From NCBI RefSeq assembly GCF_004337505.1, contig NZ_SJZI01000050.1, positions 294,853-358,852 of the forward strand: DNA of 64,000 nt, in the 5' to 3' direction. A model generated the notes under the pieces. That model made no database searches and was not told the DNA's origin. It worked only from the letters and a program-made list of their open reading frames with translations. Every line of letters starts with the position of its first letter. Position 1 is the first letter of the stretch. Shown piece after piece: positions 33,542-42,236 of the stretch. This stretch comes from Flaviaestuariibacter flavus. GTDB taxonomy: Bacteria > Bacteroidota > Bacteroidia > Chitinophagales > Chitinophagaceae. The translations under genes were made by a program, and so were the position numbers.

Positions 33542-34294
33542 ATGAAAAAAGAGCAGAAAAAGCAAATGCAATCCCTCTACGTCGAGCTCGTAAAGCTGCA
33601 GAAGGAGGTCATCGCCTCGGGGCTCAAGCTCCTGTTGATCCTCGAGGGGCGCGACGCCGCCGGCAAGGACGGCACGGTAAAGCGGATCATCAGGCACCTG
33701 AGCCCGCGGGAGACACGCGTGGTGGCCCTCAACAAGCCCTCCGACCGCCAGCAGAGCCAGTGGTACTTCCAGCGCTTCAGCAAATTCCTGCCCGCCAGCG
33801 GCGAGTTCGTCATCTTCAACCGCAGCTGGTACAACCGCGCCGGGGTGGAAAAGGTGATGGGCTTTTGCACCGAGGCAGAATACCAGGCTTTCTTCAAAGA
33901 GGTGGAGCTCTTCGAGCGCATGCTCACCGACTCCGGCATCATCCTCCTCAAGTATTACCTCGACATCAGCAAGGAAGAGCAGGCCGCCCGCCTCGCCGAC
34001 CGCCGCGAAGACCCGCTGAAGCAGTGGAAGATCAGCCCGATCGACGAAAAGGCCCAGCGGCTGTGGGACGAATACTCCGCCGCCCGCAACAAGATGCTGC
34101 GCAAGACCAGCTTCGACCGCGCACCCTGGTACGTGGCCAACGCCGAAGACAAGAACGAAATGCACATTGCCCTCATTTCCCACCTGCTCCGCCACGTGGA
34201 GTACGGCGGCAAGGACCCGGAAGTGCTCGGGCACAAAAGCAAGCTGGTGTACCCGGCTACGCAGGAGCACCTGGAGCAGGAGCTGTACCGGTAA
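33542..34294 (+). CDS. ppk2: Polyphosphate kinase 2 (PPK2)
   Basis: A 250-residue single-domain PPK2, which moves phosphate between polyphosphate and nucleoside mono- or diphosphates in the cytosol. The Walker A is EGRDAAGKDGTVKRI (residues 35-49); the lid and Walker B regions are FNRSWYNRAGVEKV, preceded by SQWYFQRFSKFLP; WKISPIDEKAQRLWDEY and RAPWYVANAEDKNEMH complete the family signature. Length matches short one-domain PPK2 enzymes; class I (using NDP) versus class III cannot be set by eye. Monocistronic; a palindromic repeat precedes it and a VOC gene follows at 34371. Confidence 0.93.
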   Translation: MKKEQKKQMQSLYVELVKLQKEVIASGLKLLLILEGRDAAGKDGTVKRIIRHLSPRETRVVALNKPSDRQQSQWYFQRFSKFLPASGEFVIFNRSWYNRAGVEKVMGFCTEAEYQAFFKEVELFERMLTDSGIILLKYYLDISKEEQAARLADRREDPLKQWKISPIDEKAQRLWDEYSAARNKMLRKTSFDRAPWYVANAEDKNEMHIALISHLLRHVEYGGKDPEVLGHKSKLVYPATQEHLEQELYR

Positions 34295-34370
34295 GGGAGA
34301 GTAAGAGCCAGGAGCATCTTTTCTTACCTGGTTGCGCTGCGCCCGAGCGCAGTGCCGGCACCTTAACTTT

Positions 34371-34742
34371 ATGAGCATGACCACCGAGCTGCGCTCCATC
34401 ATCCCCGTATTGCCTTCCGCCGACATCGCCCGCGACATTAACTGGTATGCCGCCCACACCGGCTTCACACACCGCTACTCCGACGGCATGTACGCCGTGC
34501 TCCAGCGCGACGGGCTCGTGCTGCACCTGCAGTGGCATGCCGACACGCCCGGCGATCCGCTGCTCGGCGGATCGGTGATCCGGGTCTGGGTTAAGAACAT
34601 CAGGCCCCTCTTCGATGAGTTCGTACAGCGCGGCACCGTTGCCGCCGATGACTTCCGCGCCAGCACACCCTGGGGCACCAACGAGTTCGGATTTTTCGAT
34701 CCCAATAAGAATGCGGTGTTCCTGTTTGAAGACTGCGGGTGA
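34371..34742 (+). CDS. VOC-family protein (glyoxalase/bleomycin-resistance fold)
   Basis: A 123-residue protein with the VOC beta-alpha-beta-beta-beta halves: IPVLPSADIARDINWYAAHTGF, YAVLQRDGLVLHLQWH, and the second half IRVWVKNIRPLFDEF ... WGTNEFGFFDPNKNAVFLFE. The ending FGFFDPNKNAVFLFE is the classic bleomycin-resistance-like signature. It may bind a ligand or metal; true drug resistance is not implied. ATG at 34371 chosen over ATG 34377; TAACTTT sits directly upstream. Confidence 0.85.
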   Translation: MSMTTELRSIIPVLPSADIARDINWYAAHTGFTHRYSDGMYAVLQRDGLVLHLQWHADTPGDPLLGGSVIRVWVKNIRPLFDEFVQRGTVAADDFRASTPWGTNEFGFFDPNKNAVFLFEDCG

Positions 34743-34761
34743 AAGGCAGCCGCGCAATACA

Positions 34762-34836
34762 AGCCGTCATCGCGGGCACACGAAGCAATCGCAGGTGCCG
34801 TTGGACGCGATCCCGATGCTGCGCATCGGGATGACA
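34762..34836. repeat. Variant palindromic repeat with CATCGGGATGAC arm
   Basis: GCCGTCATCGCGGGCACACG, GAAGCAATCGCAGG and the inner palindrome CCCGATGCTGCGCATCGGG, ending GATGAC. It resembles the GTCATTGCGAGG family with a different inner part. Confidence 0.5.
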
Positions 34837-34977
34837 AGAAGCAAAAGAGGATTTAGCGGGCGGCCCGACAGGCATTTCCCGGCCCGCAGCGCCACCACGG
34901 GCCGCCTCATTGTTTTCCCTTGCCCCTGTCATCCCGGTCGCAGGGAACGGGGATCTTAAACCCTTACTCCTTCAGGG

Positions 34978-35121
34978 CCGTCATTGCGAGGGACGGAACG
35001 AAGTGGAGTCCCGAAGCAATCTCCCCATCTATGGCACTGCCCTATCCCGAAGCAAAGGGTGTCCCCATAGAAAGGGAGATTGCTTCGTCGTCTCCTTACA
35101 GTCGCCTCCTCGCAATGACGG
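34978..35121. repeat. GTCATTGCGAGG palindromic repeat, copy 2
   Basis: Left arm GCCGTCATTGCGAGGGACGG through CAATCTCCCCATCTATGGCA, right arm CCCCATAGAAAGGGAGATTG through CTCCTCGCAATGACGGC. A further right-arm end (CTCCTCGCAATGACG) recurs at 35193-35207 after a CTCCGCTCCGGAGAGG motif (35156-35171). It shares most bases with copy 1, 1.8 kb away. Confidence 0.8.
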
Positions 35122-35238
35122 CATTATTAGGGCGGCCGGGTTCTCTGCTCCCTTCTCCGCTCCGGAGAGGGGCTGGGGGTGAGGTCACTCGCCTCCTCGC
35201 AATGACGACTACTAAAGAGGGCTTGCCTGCCCGCATCT

Positions 35239-35376
35239 TTTGTCAAACAAACCATCAGCCCCGTAGACGCCCAGCGGATGGACGCCTACGCCATTCCCTA
35301 CCTCACCAAGCCCGGGTCTTTCCAGGAGCTTTGCACGACGCTGGAGAAGCTGATCGAGGAGATCGGGGGGAATTAA
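35239..35376 (+). pseudogene. Receiver-domain C-terminal relic
   Basis: The plus-strand frame reads FVKQTISPVDAQRMDAYAIP then YLTKPGSFQELCTTLEKLIEE before a stop at 35374. This matches the last third of a CheY-like receiver (the conserved Lys-Pro and final helix), but the Asp-containing part is missing and repeat sequence lies immediately upstream. The following 35377-35611 is unassigned and may also be relic DNA. Confidence 0.55.
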
Positions 35377-35611
35377 GCAGTCGGTACAAACGAAAGAACG
35401 CCGGACCGGTTCTCCTGGCAACCACCCACCGCGGATACCACTACGACGAATTCGACCGCACCATCATACCCGTTACCGGGCTCGAGATGGGCCTCGTGCG
35501 AATGAAGCCAGGGAGCGGGCAGGCCCGGCCGGCGCGGCGCACCCCGAAATACAGCCGCTCCGGACCACCCGGCACAAACCGGGACGATGGCCGGTACTTA
35601 CTGCAGCATTA

Positions 35612-36655
35612 TTAAAGCGTCGGTTGAACCAGGGGCAGCAAAACGGTCAGTTGCCATCCGCGGTCGCCCTCACGGGCCAGCGAAACCCTGCCGTTCATGT
35701 AGGCGACCCGTTGGCGCACATCCGCCAGGGCGGGTATATACGCATCAGGTAGCGCACCTTCATGACTTGCCCGGCCGGTTATTTGCAGGCGGGCACTGTC
35801 CTGCTCCTTTTCCACACGGATGCTCACTTCATCAACCGGAGAGCCCCTTTCAATGGCGCCCAGCACCTCCTGGCAGATCCTGAAAAAGTCCAGGGAGGCC
35901 TCCTGCGTCAGCAGGCCCGGCTCGAGGCGGCAGTGGAGCGAGCAGCGAATGCCTTTCAGCGTACTGAACTCGCGGCACAGCACGGCCAGGGTTTCTTTCA
36001 GTCCAAGGTCTTCGAGCATCGCCGGGCTGAAGGAGAACGCTATTTCCCGGATCGTATGGATCATGCGCTCCGTAAGACTGGAAATGTGGGCCATCCGGGC
36101 ACGGGCGCTTTCCGGGAGCTCGTCCTGCCAGCTGCTCAGCCAATCGGTATTCATTTTGATCAAGGAAGCCAGCTGGGCCAGTTCTTCGTGCAGTTCAACG
36201 GCCACGTATTTCCGGTCGCGCTCCATGGTTTGTTTGAAATACCGCGCGAGGCTTTCGAACTCCTTGTAGCGTTCTTCCATTTCCTGCTCCAGTATCTTCT
36301 TTTCGGTGATGTCTTTGGCAATGGCAAATACTACTTCCTGTTCCGGGAAGTAAACAGAGGTCCATTGCAGCCACACGACCTTGCCGCTTTTGGCCAGATA
36401 GCGGTTCTGAAAGTTGGTCAGTGTCTCCCCGGCCAGCAGCTTTTCGCGTTTGGCGCCCGTGCGCTCGCGGTCGTCCGGGTGTATAAAAGTGGCAATTGGC
36501 TGGCTGAAGAGCTCTTCCTCCGAATATTCCAGCTTAGCCGCCACCGCGTTGTTTACTTTCTTGAAATAACCGTCCCTGCCGGCGATGCAAACGAGGTCCG
36601 GTGTTCGCTCAAAAAAGCTGCTAATGTCGAAGTCGCTGGTTTTCAGTGGGAGCAT
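35612..36655 (-). CDS. PAS histidine kinase with degenerate ATPase domain
   Basis: A 347-residue soluble protein: PAS domain (~10-120; FFERTPDLVCIAGRDGYFKKVN...HPDDRER...LAKSGKVVWLQW) and PAC end (AKDITEKK), then an H box-like segment (KYVAVELHEELAQLASLIKMN) and an ATPase-like domain. The N box reads ICQEVLGAIERGS without the usual Asn, the G1 site reads ITGRAS where DNGxG is expected, and the G2 glycines are absent (LADVRQRVAYMNGR). It may be a pseudokinase that still dimerises. The start overlaps no other gene; a TAnnTTTG lies 4 nt upstream. Confidence 0.8.
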   Translation of the reverse strand: MLPLKTSDFDISSFFERTPDLVCIAGRDGYFKKVNNAVAAKLEYSEEELFSQPIATFIHPDDRERTGAKREKLLAGETLTNFQNRYLAKSGKVVWLQWTSVYFPEQEVVFAIAKDITEKKILEQEMEERYKEFESLARYFKQTMERDRKYVAVELHEELAQLASLIKMNTDWLSSWQDELPESARARMAHISSLTERMIHTIREIAFSFSPAMLEDLGLKETLAVLCREFSTLKGIRCSLHCRLEPGLLTQEASLDFFRICQEVLGAIERGSPVDEVSIRVEKEQDSARLQITGRASHEGALPDAYIPALADVRQRVAYMNGRVSLAREGDRGWQLTVLLPLVQPTL

Positions 36656-36659
36656 CCCA

Positions 36660-36667
36660 CAAATTTA
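36660..36667 (-). promoter_or_regulatory. Bacteroidota -7 element TAAATTTG
   Basis: On the minus strand TAAATTTG lies 4 nt before the ATG at 36655, predicting a leaderless mRNA for the PAS protein. Confidence 0.45.
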
Positions 36668-36762
36668 CCCCGGAAAGGGGTTGCAGGGAGCCGCCTTTCC
36701 GCGAACCATGCAAACTGTTCCGGTACAAATGAAACAGGTACTTGCAGGTCGTCGGAAAAGCA

Positions 36763-36790
36763 CAAAGCCGAACGATTTCGTTCGGCTTTG
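36763..36790. terminator. Bidirectional terminator hairpin
   Basis: CAAAGCCGAACGA pairs with TCGTTCGGCTTTG around TT. It lies after the minus-strand protease stop (36811). Confidence 0.75.
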
Positions 36791-36810
36791 TGTGTAAGGG
36801 ATGGCATTGC

Positions 36811-39800
36811 TTATGGCCGCATCGTCTTCACGGGCGCCTTCGGCTGCGGTGCCTGCGGCAGCGGGTGGGCCTTCAGTTCATCCAGCGCAATCTGGATCGC
36901 TTTCTCCAGCTGCGGGTCGTGGCCGGCGATAACGGCGGAGGGCCACTGCTCCACCTCCACGTCGGGCGGTGTACCCACGTTTTCGATGCCGAAGCCCTTC
37001 TCGTCGAAGAAGGCTACGTTGGGAGCGGTCACCACGCCGCCGTCGATGAACTCGGGGTAGCCGAGCACACCCACGAGGCCGCCCCAGGTGGTCTTGCCCA
37101 CGAGGGTGCCCAGCCTGGCCTGGCGGAACAGGTAGGGGAGGTAGTCGCCACCCGAGCCGGCGGTCTCGTCAATCAGCATCACCTTGGGTCCCTGGATGGA
37201 GGCGTTGGGCGCCTTCTGGTCTTTGCCGTAGCGGTAGCGCCAGTACGAGTTGAGCGGCCGCTTCAGCAGGTCGATATAGTAGTCGGCCAGCTGCCCGCCG
37301 CCATTGAAGCGCTCGTCCACGATGATGCCGGCCTTGTTGGCCTGCGGGTAGAAGTACCGCTTGAAATATTCGTGGCCGAGGGCCGCGGTGTTGGGCACGT
37401 ACACGTAGGCGATCTGCCCGTTGGTGGCCTCATTCACCTTGCGCATATTGCCTTCCACCCAGTCGCGGTTGCGGAGCGCCGCCTCGCTGGCCACGGGCAC
37501 CACCTTCACGGTACGCGTATTGGCGCCGTCGGCGGAGGAAGCCACGGTGAGGGTCACGATCTTGTCGGCCGTGTTTTCGAAGTAGCTGTAGAAATTCTTG
37601 TCGGCCGTTACGTCGGCGCCGTTCACCTTCAGGATGAAGTCGCCCACCTGCACGTTGGCGCCCGGCTCGGTCAGCGGCGAGCGCAGCTCGGGTGTCCAGT
37701 TGAGACCGCCGTAGATCTTCTTGATGCGGTAGCGGTTGCCCACGGTCTCATAGTCGGCACCCAGCAGGCCGCCCGGCACCGTCTCCGGATTGGCGCGGCG
37801 GTCGCCGGCGGCATCAAAGCGGTGATGGCCCACGGAGAGCTCGCTGAACATCCACTGCATCACGCGGTAGAGGTCGTTGTTGCTCGCAACATCCGGCAGC
37901 AGCGCTTCGTACTTTTTCTTCATCGCCGCCCAGTTCACCCCGTGCATATTGGGATCGTAAAAGAAGTCGCGGTTCACGCGCCAGGCTTCGTTGAAGATGT
38001 TCTTCCATTCTTCCTTCGGATTGATCTTCACCTGCAGCGCCGCGGTGTTGATCATCGACTCGGGCACGGGCTTCTGGCCGGTGGCGGCGATGCCCCATTT
38101 GCCTTTCGTAACAAAGAGGGTCTTCTCGCCCTTGGCCGCGATGTTGTAGCCGTCGGCGGGCATGATGCTTTCCTCCTTGCGCTTTTTGAGCGAATACATA
38201 TTGAGCATCGTGGGCGTGGCGTTGTGCGGCGCGGCGGCGAGGTAAAAGAGCTCGCCTTCCTTTACGGCCGATAGCGAACTAAAGCGCCCCTTCGCCAGCG
38301 GCAGCGGCACGATGCGGTTCTGGATGCCATCCCAGTCGATGCGGAGGCGGGTGCGGCTCGAGTCGGCTTTGTAGGGTGCCTTGGTGGTGCTGTCGGGGAT
38401 CAGCTCCAGCTCGTTCTCCTTGGCAAAGGGCGAGGGCACGCTCTTTTGCAGGGTGATGAGGTAGATGCCGTTGGTGGATTCCATGTCGTTGTTCGACTGG
38501 TCGAACCAGTTCACCACCGGGCCCGCGTCGGTGCTGCTCAGCACGTAGAGGTATTTGCCCGAAGGATCGAAGGTGGGTTCGGTAACGTTGGAGAGCGCAT
38601 CGGTAACGGGGCTTGACTTGCCCTCGGCCAGCGAGTAGATCCAGGCGCGCTCGAAGTTGGTTTCGGTGATGGTGGTGTAGGCGATGTGATTGGCATCGGC
38701 CGACCAGCTGCCGAACAGGTCGCGGAAGGTGCCGGGCACAAAGTGCGTGTCTTCGGCGATCCTGGTCACCTTGCCCGTGGTTACATCGGCCATATAGAGG
38801 CGGCGGCCGTTGTCCACAAAGGCGATCTTCTTACTGTCGGGCGACCAGTGCGGGGCATTGTAAAAGCCCGAGCCATTCGGTTTGATCACGCGCGTTTCGC
38901 CGCTGCCGTCCTGGTTCTTCACGTGCAGCTCGTATTCACCGGATGCGTCGCTGAAATAGCAAATGAGCTTTCCGTCGGGCGACCAGGAAGGCGACTTTTC
39001 ATGCACGCCCGGGGTGTTGGTGAGGTTGAACACGTCGCCCTTCTGCGCGGGCAGGGTGAGGATCTCGCCGCGGTAATCCATCACCACGCGGGCGCCCGAG
39101 GGAGAGATGTCGCCGCCGCGGATGTACTGCTCGCCCTTCACGTAGCGCTCGCGCTGGTCGAGCAGGTCGGCGGCGATGCCGATTTTCAATTTAGATGCAT
39201 TGCCGGTGGCCGGGTTGAGCAGGTGCAGGTATCCGGCCTGGGAGAACACGATGGCGTCATTGCTGCCCTCGAGGCTGGAGACGGGGAAGTCGGTGAATTT
39301 GGTATGCTGGGTAACAGCCTTCGTGGCCACATCGTAGCTGTAGATGTTGAATTCCCCGTTGCGGTCGCTGCGGAAGTACACCTTGTTGCCTTTCCACACC
39401 GGCTTGGAGTCGTTGGCGCCCCCCTTGGGTTTGGGGATCTCGGTTACGTTGTGCGATTTGGTGTCGTACACCCAGATGCGCGACGCGGTGCCGCCACGGT
39501 AGTTCTTCCACTGCTCAAAGCGGTCGGGGATGGTGGTGTAGGCGATGCTGTTGCCGTCGGGACTGTAGGAGGCCCAGAAGGCGTTGGGGATGGGCAGCTG
39601 CTGCTCGGCGCCGGTTTGTATATCTACGGTATAGAGCTGGTAGTAGCGGTTGGTGAAGGAGCTGCGCTGCGAGGCGAAGAGGATCTTCCTGCCGTCGGGG
39701 GTGAAGTCGCGCACGAGGTCGGCGCCCGGGTGCCAGGTAAGACGGCGGGGCACGCCGCCGGCCGCGGGCACCACAAATACGTCGGTGTTGCCGTCGTACT

Positions 39801-40056
39801 GCGCCGTGAAGGCGATGGTGCTGCCGTCGGGCGAGAACACGGGGTTCGACTCGGCGCCTTCGCTGACGGTGATGCGGCGCGGGTAGGAGCCGTCGCGGGC
39901 CGCTACCCAGAGGTCTTCGGCGTAGATGAAGGCGATGGCATTCTTGCTGACGGCGGGTTGCCAGAGGAGGCGGGTGTCCGTCGTGTTCTGCGCGGATGCC
40001 GGCGCGGCGGCCGCCAGCAGGAGGGCGGCCAGCAGGGAGCGTTGTGGGTTAAGCAT
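36811..40056 (-). CDS. Tricorn-like S41 protease with PDZ and propellers
   Basis: A 1,081-residue secreted protease (signal peptide LLAALLLAAAAPASAQ). The N-terminal ~650 residues are PD40/TolB-like propeller blades (NPVFSPDGSTIAFTAQYDG, PSWSPDGKLICYFSDASG). Next are the tricorn core region (NMHGVNWAAMKKKYEALLP, MFSELSVGHHRF), a PDZ domain (~770-850, GANVQVGDFILKVNG) and the S41 catalytic domain with nucleophile motif DETAGSGGDYLPYL and a late GIENVGTPPDVEVEQ that holds the expected Glu. It resembles Thermoplasma tricorn protease, which trims peptides, though the Ser before the first catalytic His appears as Gly. The ATG at 40056 is set by the signal peptide. Confidence 0.92.
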   Translation of the reverse strand: MLNPQRSLLAALLLAAAAPASAQNTTDTRLLWQPAVSKNAIAFIYAEDLWVAARDGSYPRRITVSEGAESNPVFSPDGSTIAFTAQYDGNTDVFVVPAAGGVPRRLTWHPGADLVRDFTPDGRKILFASQRSSFTNRYYQLYTVDIQTGAEQQLPIPNAFWASYSPDGNSIAYTTIPDRFEQWKNYRGGTASRIWVYDTKSHNVTEIPKPKGGANDSKPVWKGNKVYFRSDRNGEFNIYSYDVATKAVTQHTKFTDFPVSSLEGSNDAIVFSQAGYLHLLNPATGNASKLKIGIAADLLDQRERYVKGEQYIRGGDISPSGARVVMDYRGEILTLPAQKGDVFNLTNTPGVHEKSPSWSPDGKLICYFSDASGEYELHVKNQDGSGETRVIKPNGSGFYNAPHWSPDSKKIAFVDNGRRLYMADVTTGKVTRIAEDTHFVPGTFRDLFGSWSADANHIAYTTITETNFERAWIYSLAEGKSSPVTDALSNVTEPTFDPSGKYLYVLSSTDAGPVVNWFDQSNNDMESTNGIYLITLQKSVPSPFAKENELELIPDSTTKAPYKADSSRTRLRIDWDGIQNRIVPLPLAKGRFSSLSAVKEGELFYLAAAPHNATPTMLNMYSLKKRKEESIMPADGYNIAAKGEKTLFVTKGKWGIAATGQKPVPESMINTAALQVKINPKEEWKNIFNEAWRVNRDFFYDPNMHGVNWAAMKKKYEALLPDVASNNDLYRVMQWMFSELSVGHHRFDAAGDRRANPETVPGGLLGADYETVGNRYRIKKIYGGLNWTPELRSPLTEPGANVQVGDFILKVNGADVTADKNFYSYFENTADKIVTLTVASSADGANTRTVKVVPVASEAALRNRDWVEGNMRKVNEATNGQIAYVYVPNTAALGHEYFKRYFYPQANKAGIIVDERFNGGGQLADYYIDLLKRPLNSYWRYRYGKDQKAPNASIQGPKVMLIDETAGSGGDYLPYLFRQARLGTLVGKTTWGGLVGVLGYPEFIDGGVVTAPNVAFFDEKGFGIENVGTPPDVEVEQWPSAVIAGHDPQLEKAIQIALDELKAHPLPQAPQPKAPVKTMRP

Positions 40057-40487
40057 GTGGTATGTGTTGGCGTGAATGGTAGGAGCGGGCGCGAAAGATG
40101 GTTGATGCGACTTCCGGCCGCGTACAACAAAATACGGCGAATAAAACAAGCAGCGTAGCCGGGAAAAAGAAAAGCCCGGTATTGCTACCAGGCCGTTCTA
40201 AAGTTTTAATAGGGAGATGCCAAAGCTAGGTGTTCCGGTTTATCGTAGCGAAACGATTTGGGCTTAATGCGGGTTATCACTTAGTTGTTTCCGGTAGTCG
40301 GGTGCAACCGGAACGCTTCTTTTACCAGCGTGCGGAAGGTGGCCGGGAGCTGTGCTGGCGCTTCGGGGATACGGTCCGGCTAGCAGGGAAATGCCGGCTT
40401 GCAAAAAAAATCCCGCAAAAAAACGCGAAACCGGTTAGTTGCGCTTATATTTGCAACTGAATGGTTTCACAATTAAAAACCGGCAAC
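40057..40487. other. Intergenic region between protease and ArsR gene
   Basis: About 430 bp. It contains a hairpin with TTCCGGT and ACCGGAA arms (40289-40313), a small ATCGT/ACGAT hairpin near 40242, and the TATATTTG promoter element at 40446. Nothing else is recognised. Confidence 0.4.
40446..40453 (+). promoter_or_regulatory. Bacteroidota -7 element TATATTTG
   Basis: Exact TAnnTTTG 34 nt before the ATG at 40488 and 7 nt before the ATG at 40461; the distance supports 40488 as start with a short normal leader. Confidence 0.5.
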
Positions 40488-40808
40488 ATGCGACGCGACA
40501 TATTCCAGGCCATTGCAGACCCCACGCGGCGGGCGATCCTGACGCTGATTGCCCTGCAGGCGATGACGCCCAATGCCATCGCCGAAAATTTCAACAGCAC
40601 CCGGCAGGCCATTTCCAAGCACCTCCGCATCCTTACGGAATGCGACCTGGTGAAGCCCGAGCAGCAGGGCCGCGAGATCTATTATTCACTTGAACTGAAG
40701 AAAATGAAGGAGATCGACAAGTGGCTGGAGCAGTTCCGGAAACTCTGGGAAACCCGTTACAATCAACTCGACGACGTATTATCAAACCTTAAAAAATCAA
40801 AGAAATGA
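40488..40808 (+). CDS. ArsR-family transcriptional regulator
   Basis: A 106-residue winged-helix repressor: [45 protein letters not shown] (recognition helix) and [19 protein letters not shown]. No metal-binding Cys pairs are seen, so it is of the non-metal type commonly paired with SRPBCC proteins. An alternative start at 40461 would add nine residues; I prefer MRRD by family pattern and by promoter distance. The stop overlaps the next gene by 4 nt (ATGA), so the pair is an operon. Confidence 0.88.
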   Translation: MRRDIFQAIADPTRRAILTLIALQAMTPNAIAENFNSTRQAISKHLRILTECDLVKPEQQGREIYYSLELKKMKEIDKWLEQFRKLWETRYNQLDDVLSNLKKSKK

Positions 40809-41308
40809 CAACCGATCTGCTGTTCGATTTCATCGTAGACAAGGAAGCCAGGACGGCTACTATCACGCGGGAGTTTGCCGCCGAGCCTTCCCTTGTATGG
40901 GACGCGTACACCAAGCCGGAGCTGCTCGACCAATGGTGGGCGCCGAAACCCTGGTCTTCGCGAACGAAGGTGATGGACTTCAAGCCCGGCGGCCGCCGGT
41001 TCTATGCCATGGTAAGCCCCGAGGGCGTAGAGCGCTGGTCGCTGCAGCAGTATCTGTCCATTTCCCCGAAGACGCACTTCAAGCTGCTCAACACGTTTGC
41101 CGACGAGCACGAAAACCCCGAATTGCCCGGCTCGGAGTGGGACCTGCATTTCAGCGAGCTGGAGAACGGCAATACGCTGGTGCGTGTCTCCATCTACAAC
41201 GAATCGCGTGAGCGGATGGAAAAAATGCTGGAGATGGGCTTCAGGGAAGGCTTCACCATGACGCAGAAAAACCTGGAAGAGCTGCTGGCGCGCTTGTCGG
41301 GGAAATAG
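40805..41308 (+). CDS. SRPBCC/AHSA1-domain protein
   Basis: A 167-residue protein with the START-like AHSA1 signature: [31 protein letters not shown] near the start, [19 protein letters not shown], and the long last helix ([27 protein letters not shown]). Such proteins have a hydrophobic ligand cavity; ligand unknown. It is translationally coupled to the ArsR gene, which probably controls both. A terminator follows. Confidence 0.88.
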   Translation: MTTDLLFDFIVDKEARTATITREFAAEPSLVWDAYTKPELLDQWWAPKPWSSRTKVMDFKPGGRRFYAMVSPEGVERWSLQQYLSISPKTHFKLLNTFADEHENPELPGSEWDLHFSELENGNTLVRVSIYNESRERMEKMLEMGFREGFTMTQKNLEELLARLSGK

Positions 41309-41346
41309 CTTTCTGCCTTGTTTTAAAGAAAACAAATGCGAAACAG

Positions 41347-41376
41347 AAAGGTCGAACCATTGGTTCGACCTTTTTT
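41347..41376 (+). terminator. Rho-independent terminator
   Basis: AAAGGTCGAACC-ATT-GGTTCGACCTTT followed by TTT; placed 40 bp after the SRPBCC stop and also usable by the convergent FMN reductase. Confidence 0.85.
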
Positions 41377-41385
41377 ATATTAAGC

Positions 41386-41949
41386 TTAGTTCGTCTCCAT
41401 TCGTCGCCTGGCTTCCACGCACCAGAAAAACTCGTCCAAAAATGTTTTGACCCTTTTGTCTGTTATTTCCTTTTCTGCGGGAACTCCATTTTCATCGTAG
41501 GCGTTCTGCACTGTAGGCACACGATAAACGGCAGGGGCGACCCAAGCGCCAATCTTCAGAAATGTAAATGACAAAGAAGTCCCTACCTGTGAACCACCGA
41601 ACGAACCTGCCGAAACAGTAGAAATTCCAACCGGCTTTCTTTTCCATTCGGCATATAAAAGGTCAACGGCATTTTTCACGGCTGCCGGGTAACCACCATT
41701 GTATTCCGGTGTTACCACGATGACACCATCAGCCTCCTTTATTTTCTCTGCAAATTGTAGAACATTATCGGGTTGGTTTTGCAGGTATTGCAATCGTTCG
41801 CTAAATAGTGGGAACTGGTACTCGTACAGGTCCAGGATTTCCACATTGCCAAGCTTATTGTCCGCGATGTACTTTTTCAGATATAACGCAACCCGGTGAC
41901 TTTTCCTTCCTGTTCTGACGCTTCCGGAAATAATGACGATGTTATACAT
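41386..41949 (-). CDS. NADPH-dependent FMN reductase-like flavoprotein
   Basis: A 187-residue flavodoxin-like protein: IISGSVRTGRKSHRVALYL (phosphate loop), DGVIVVTPEYNGGYPAAVKNAVDLL (flavin contact), and VSAGSFGGSQVG. The family reduces FMN, quinones or azo compounds with NAD(P)H. It is the last gene of the AT-richer redox block. Bases are visibly richer in A/T than in upstream genes. An SDR relic lies immediately upstream. Confidence 0.9.
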   Translation of the reverse strand: MYNIVIISGSVRTGRKSHRVALYLKKYIADNKLGNVEILDLYEYQFPLFSERLQYLQNQPDNVLQFAEKIKEADGVIVVTPEYNGGYPAAVKNAVDLLYAEWKRKPVGISTVSAGSFGGSQVGTSLSFTFLKIGAWVAPAVYRVPTVQNAYDENGVPAEKEITDKRVKTFLDEFFWCVEARRRMETN

Positions 41950-41969
41950 GGCACTTTCAAATGTTTAAT

Positions 41970-42204
41970 TTACGAAGCTGATTGCATATCGTTATCAATC
42001 GGCAACAATTGTCCGGAGGTCGATTTGCCGCATCGGATGCGAGAAATACCGCTAGCACTGCAATGTCTTTGGGGTCAGCAAATTGTTTAATCGACCGCAC
42101 TTGCATGGTATTTCTGCTTCCAAGTCACCCAGGGCATAAAAAGCTTTTGCAATTTCTTTCCCGATACCTGCTGCGCCTGCTGTGATGGAAATCCTTTTGT
42201 TCAC
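41970..42204 (-). pseudogene. Short-chain dehydrogenase, internally deleted and frameshifted
   Basis: The minus strand begins VNKRISITAGAAGIGKEIAKAFYALG, the N-terminal TGxxxGIG fold of an SDR. After a few residues it reads, in another frame, MQVRSIKQFADPKDIAVLAVFLASDAA, the C-terminal SDR segment; one more frame change gives STSGQLLPIDNDMQ before the stop at 41970. Most of the central enzyme, including the YxxxK active site, is gone. It is a remnant of a gene once in this redox operon. Confidence 0.75.
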
Positions 42205-42236
42205 GAAACCTATTTTGATTGTTATTACTGCGCGCT

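Noticed and set aside
34363-34371. TAACTTTA just before the VOC gene as a -7 promoter element
   Set aside because: The last base differs from TAnnTTTG and it overlaps the start codon, so transcription would begin inside the gene.
36742-40158. Two long plus-strand frames (36742-38274 and 38686-40158) opposite the tricorn-like protease
   Set aside because: His/Val/Gly-biased translations typical of antisense frames in GC-rich DNA; the minus strand has signal peptide, propeller, PDZ and S41 motifs.
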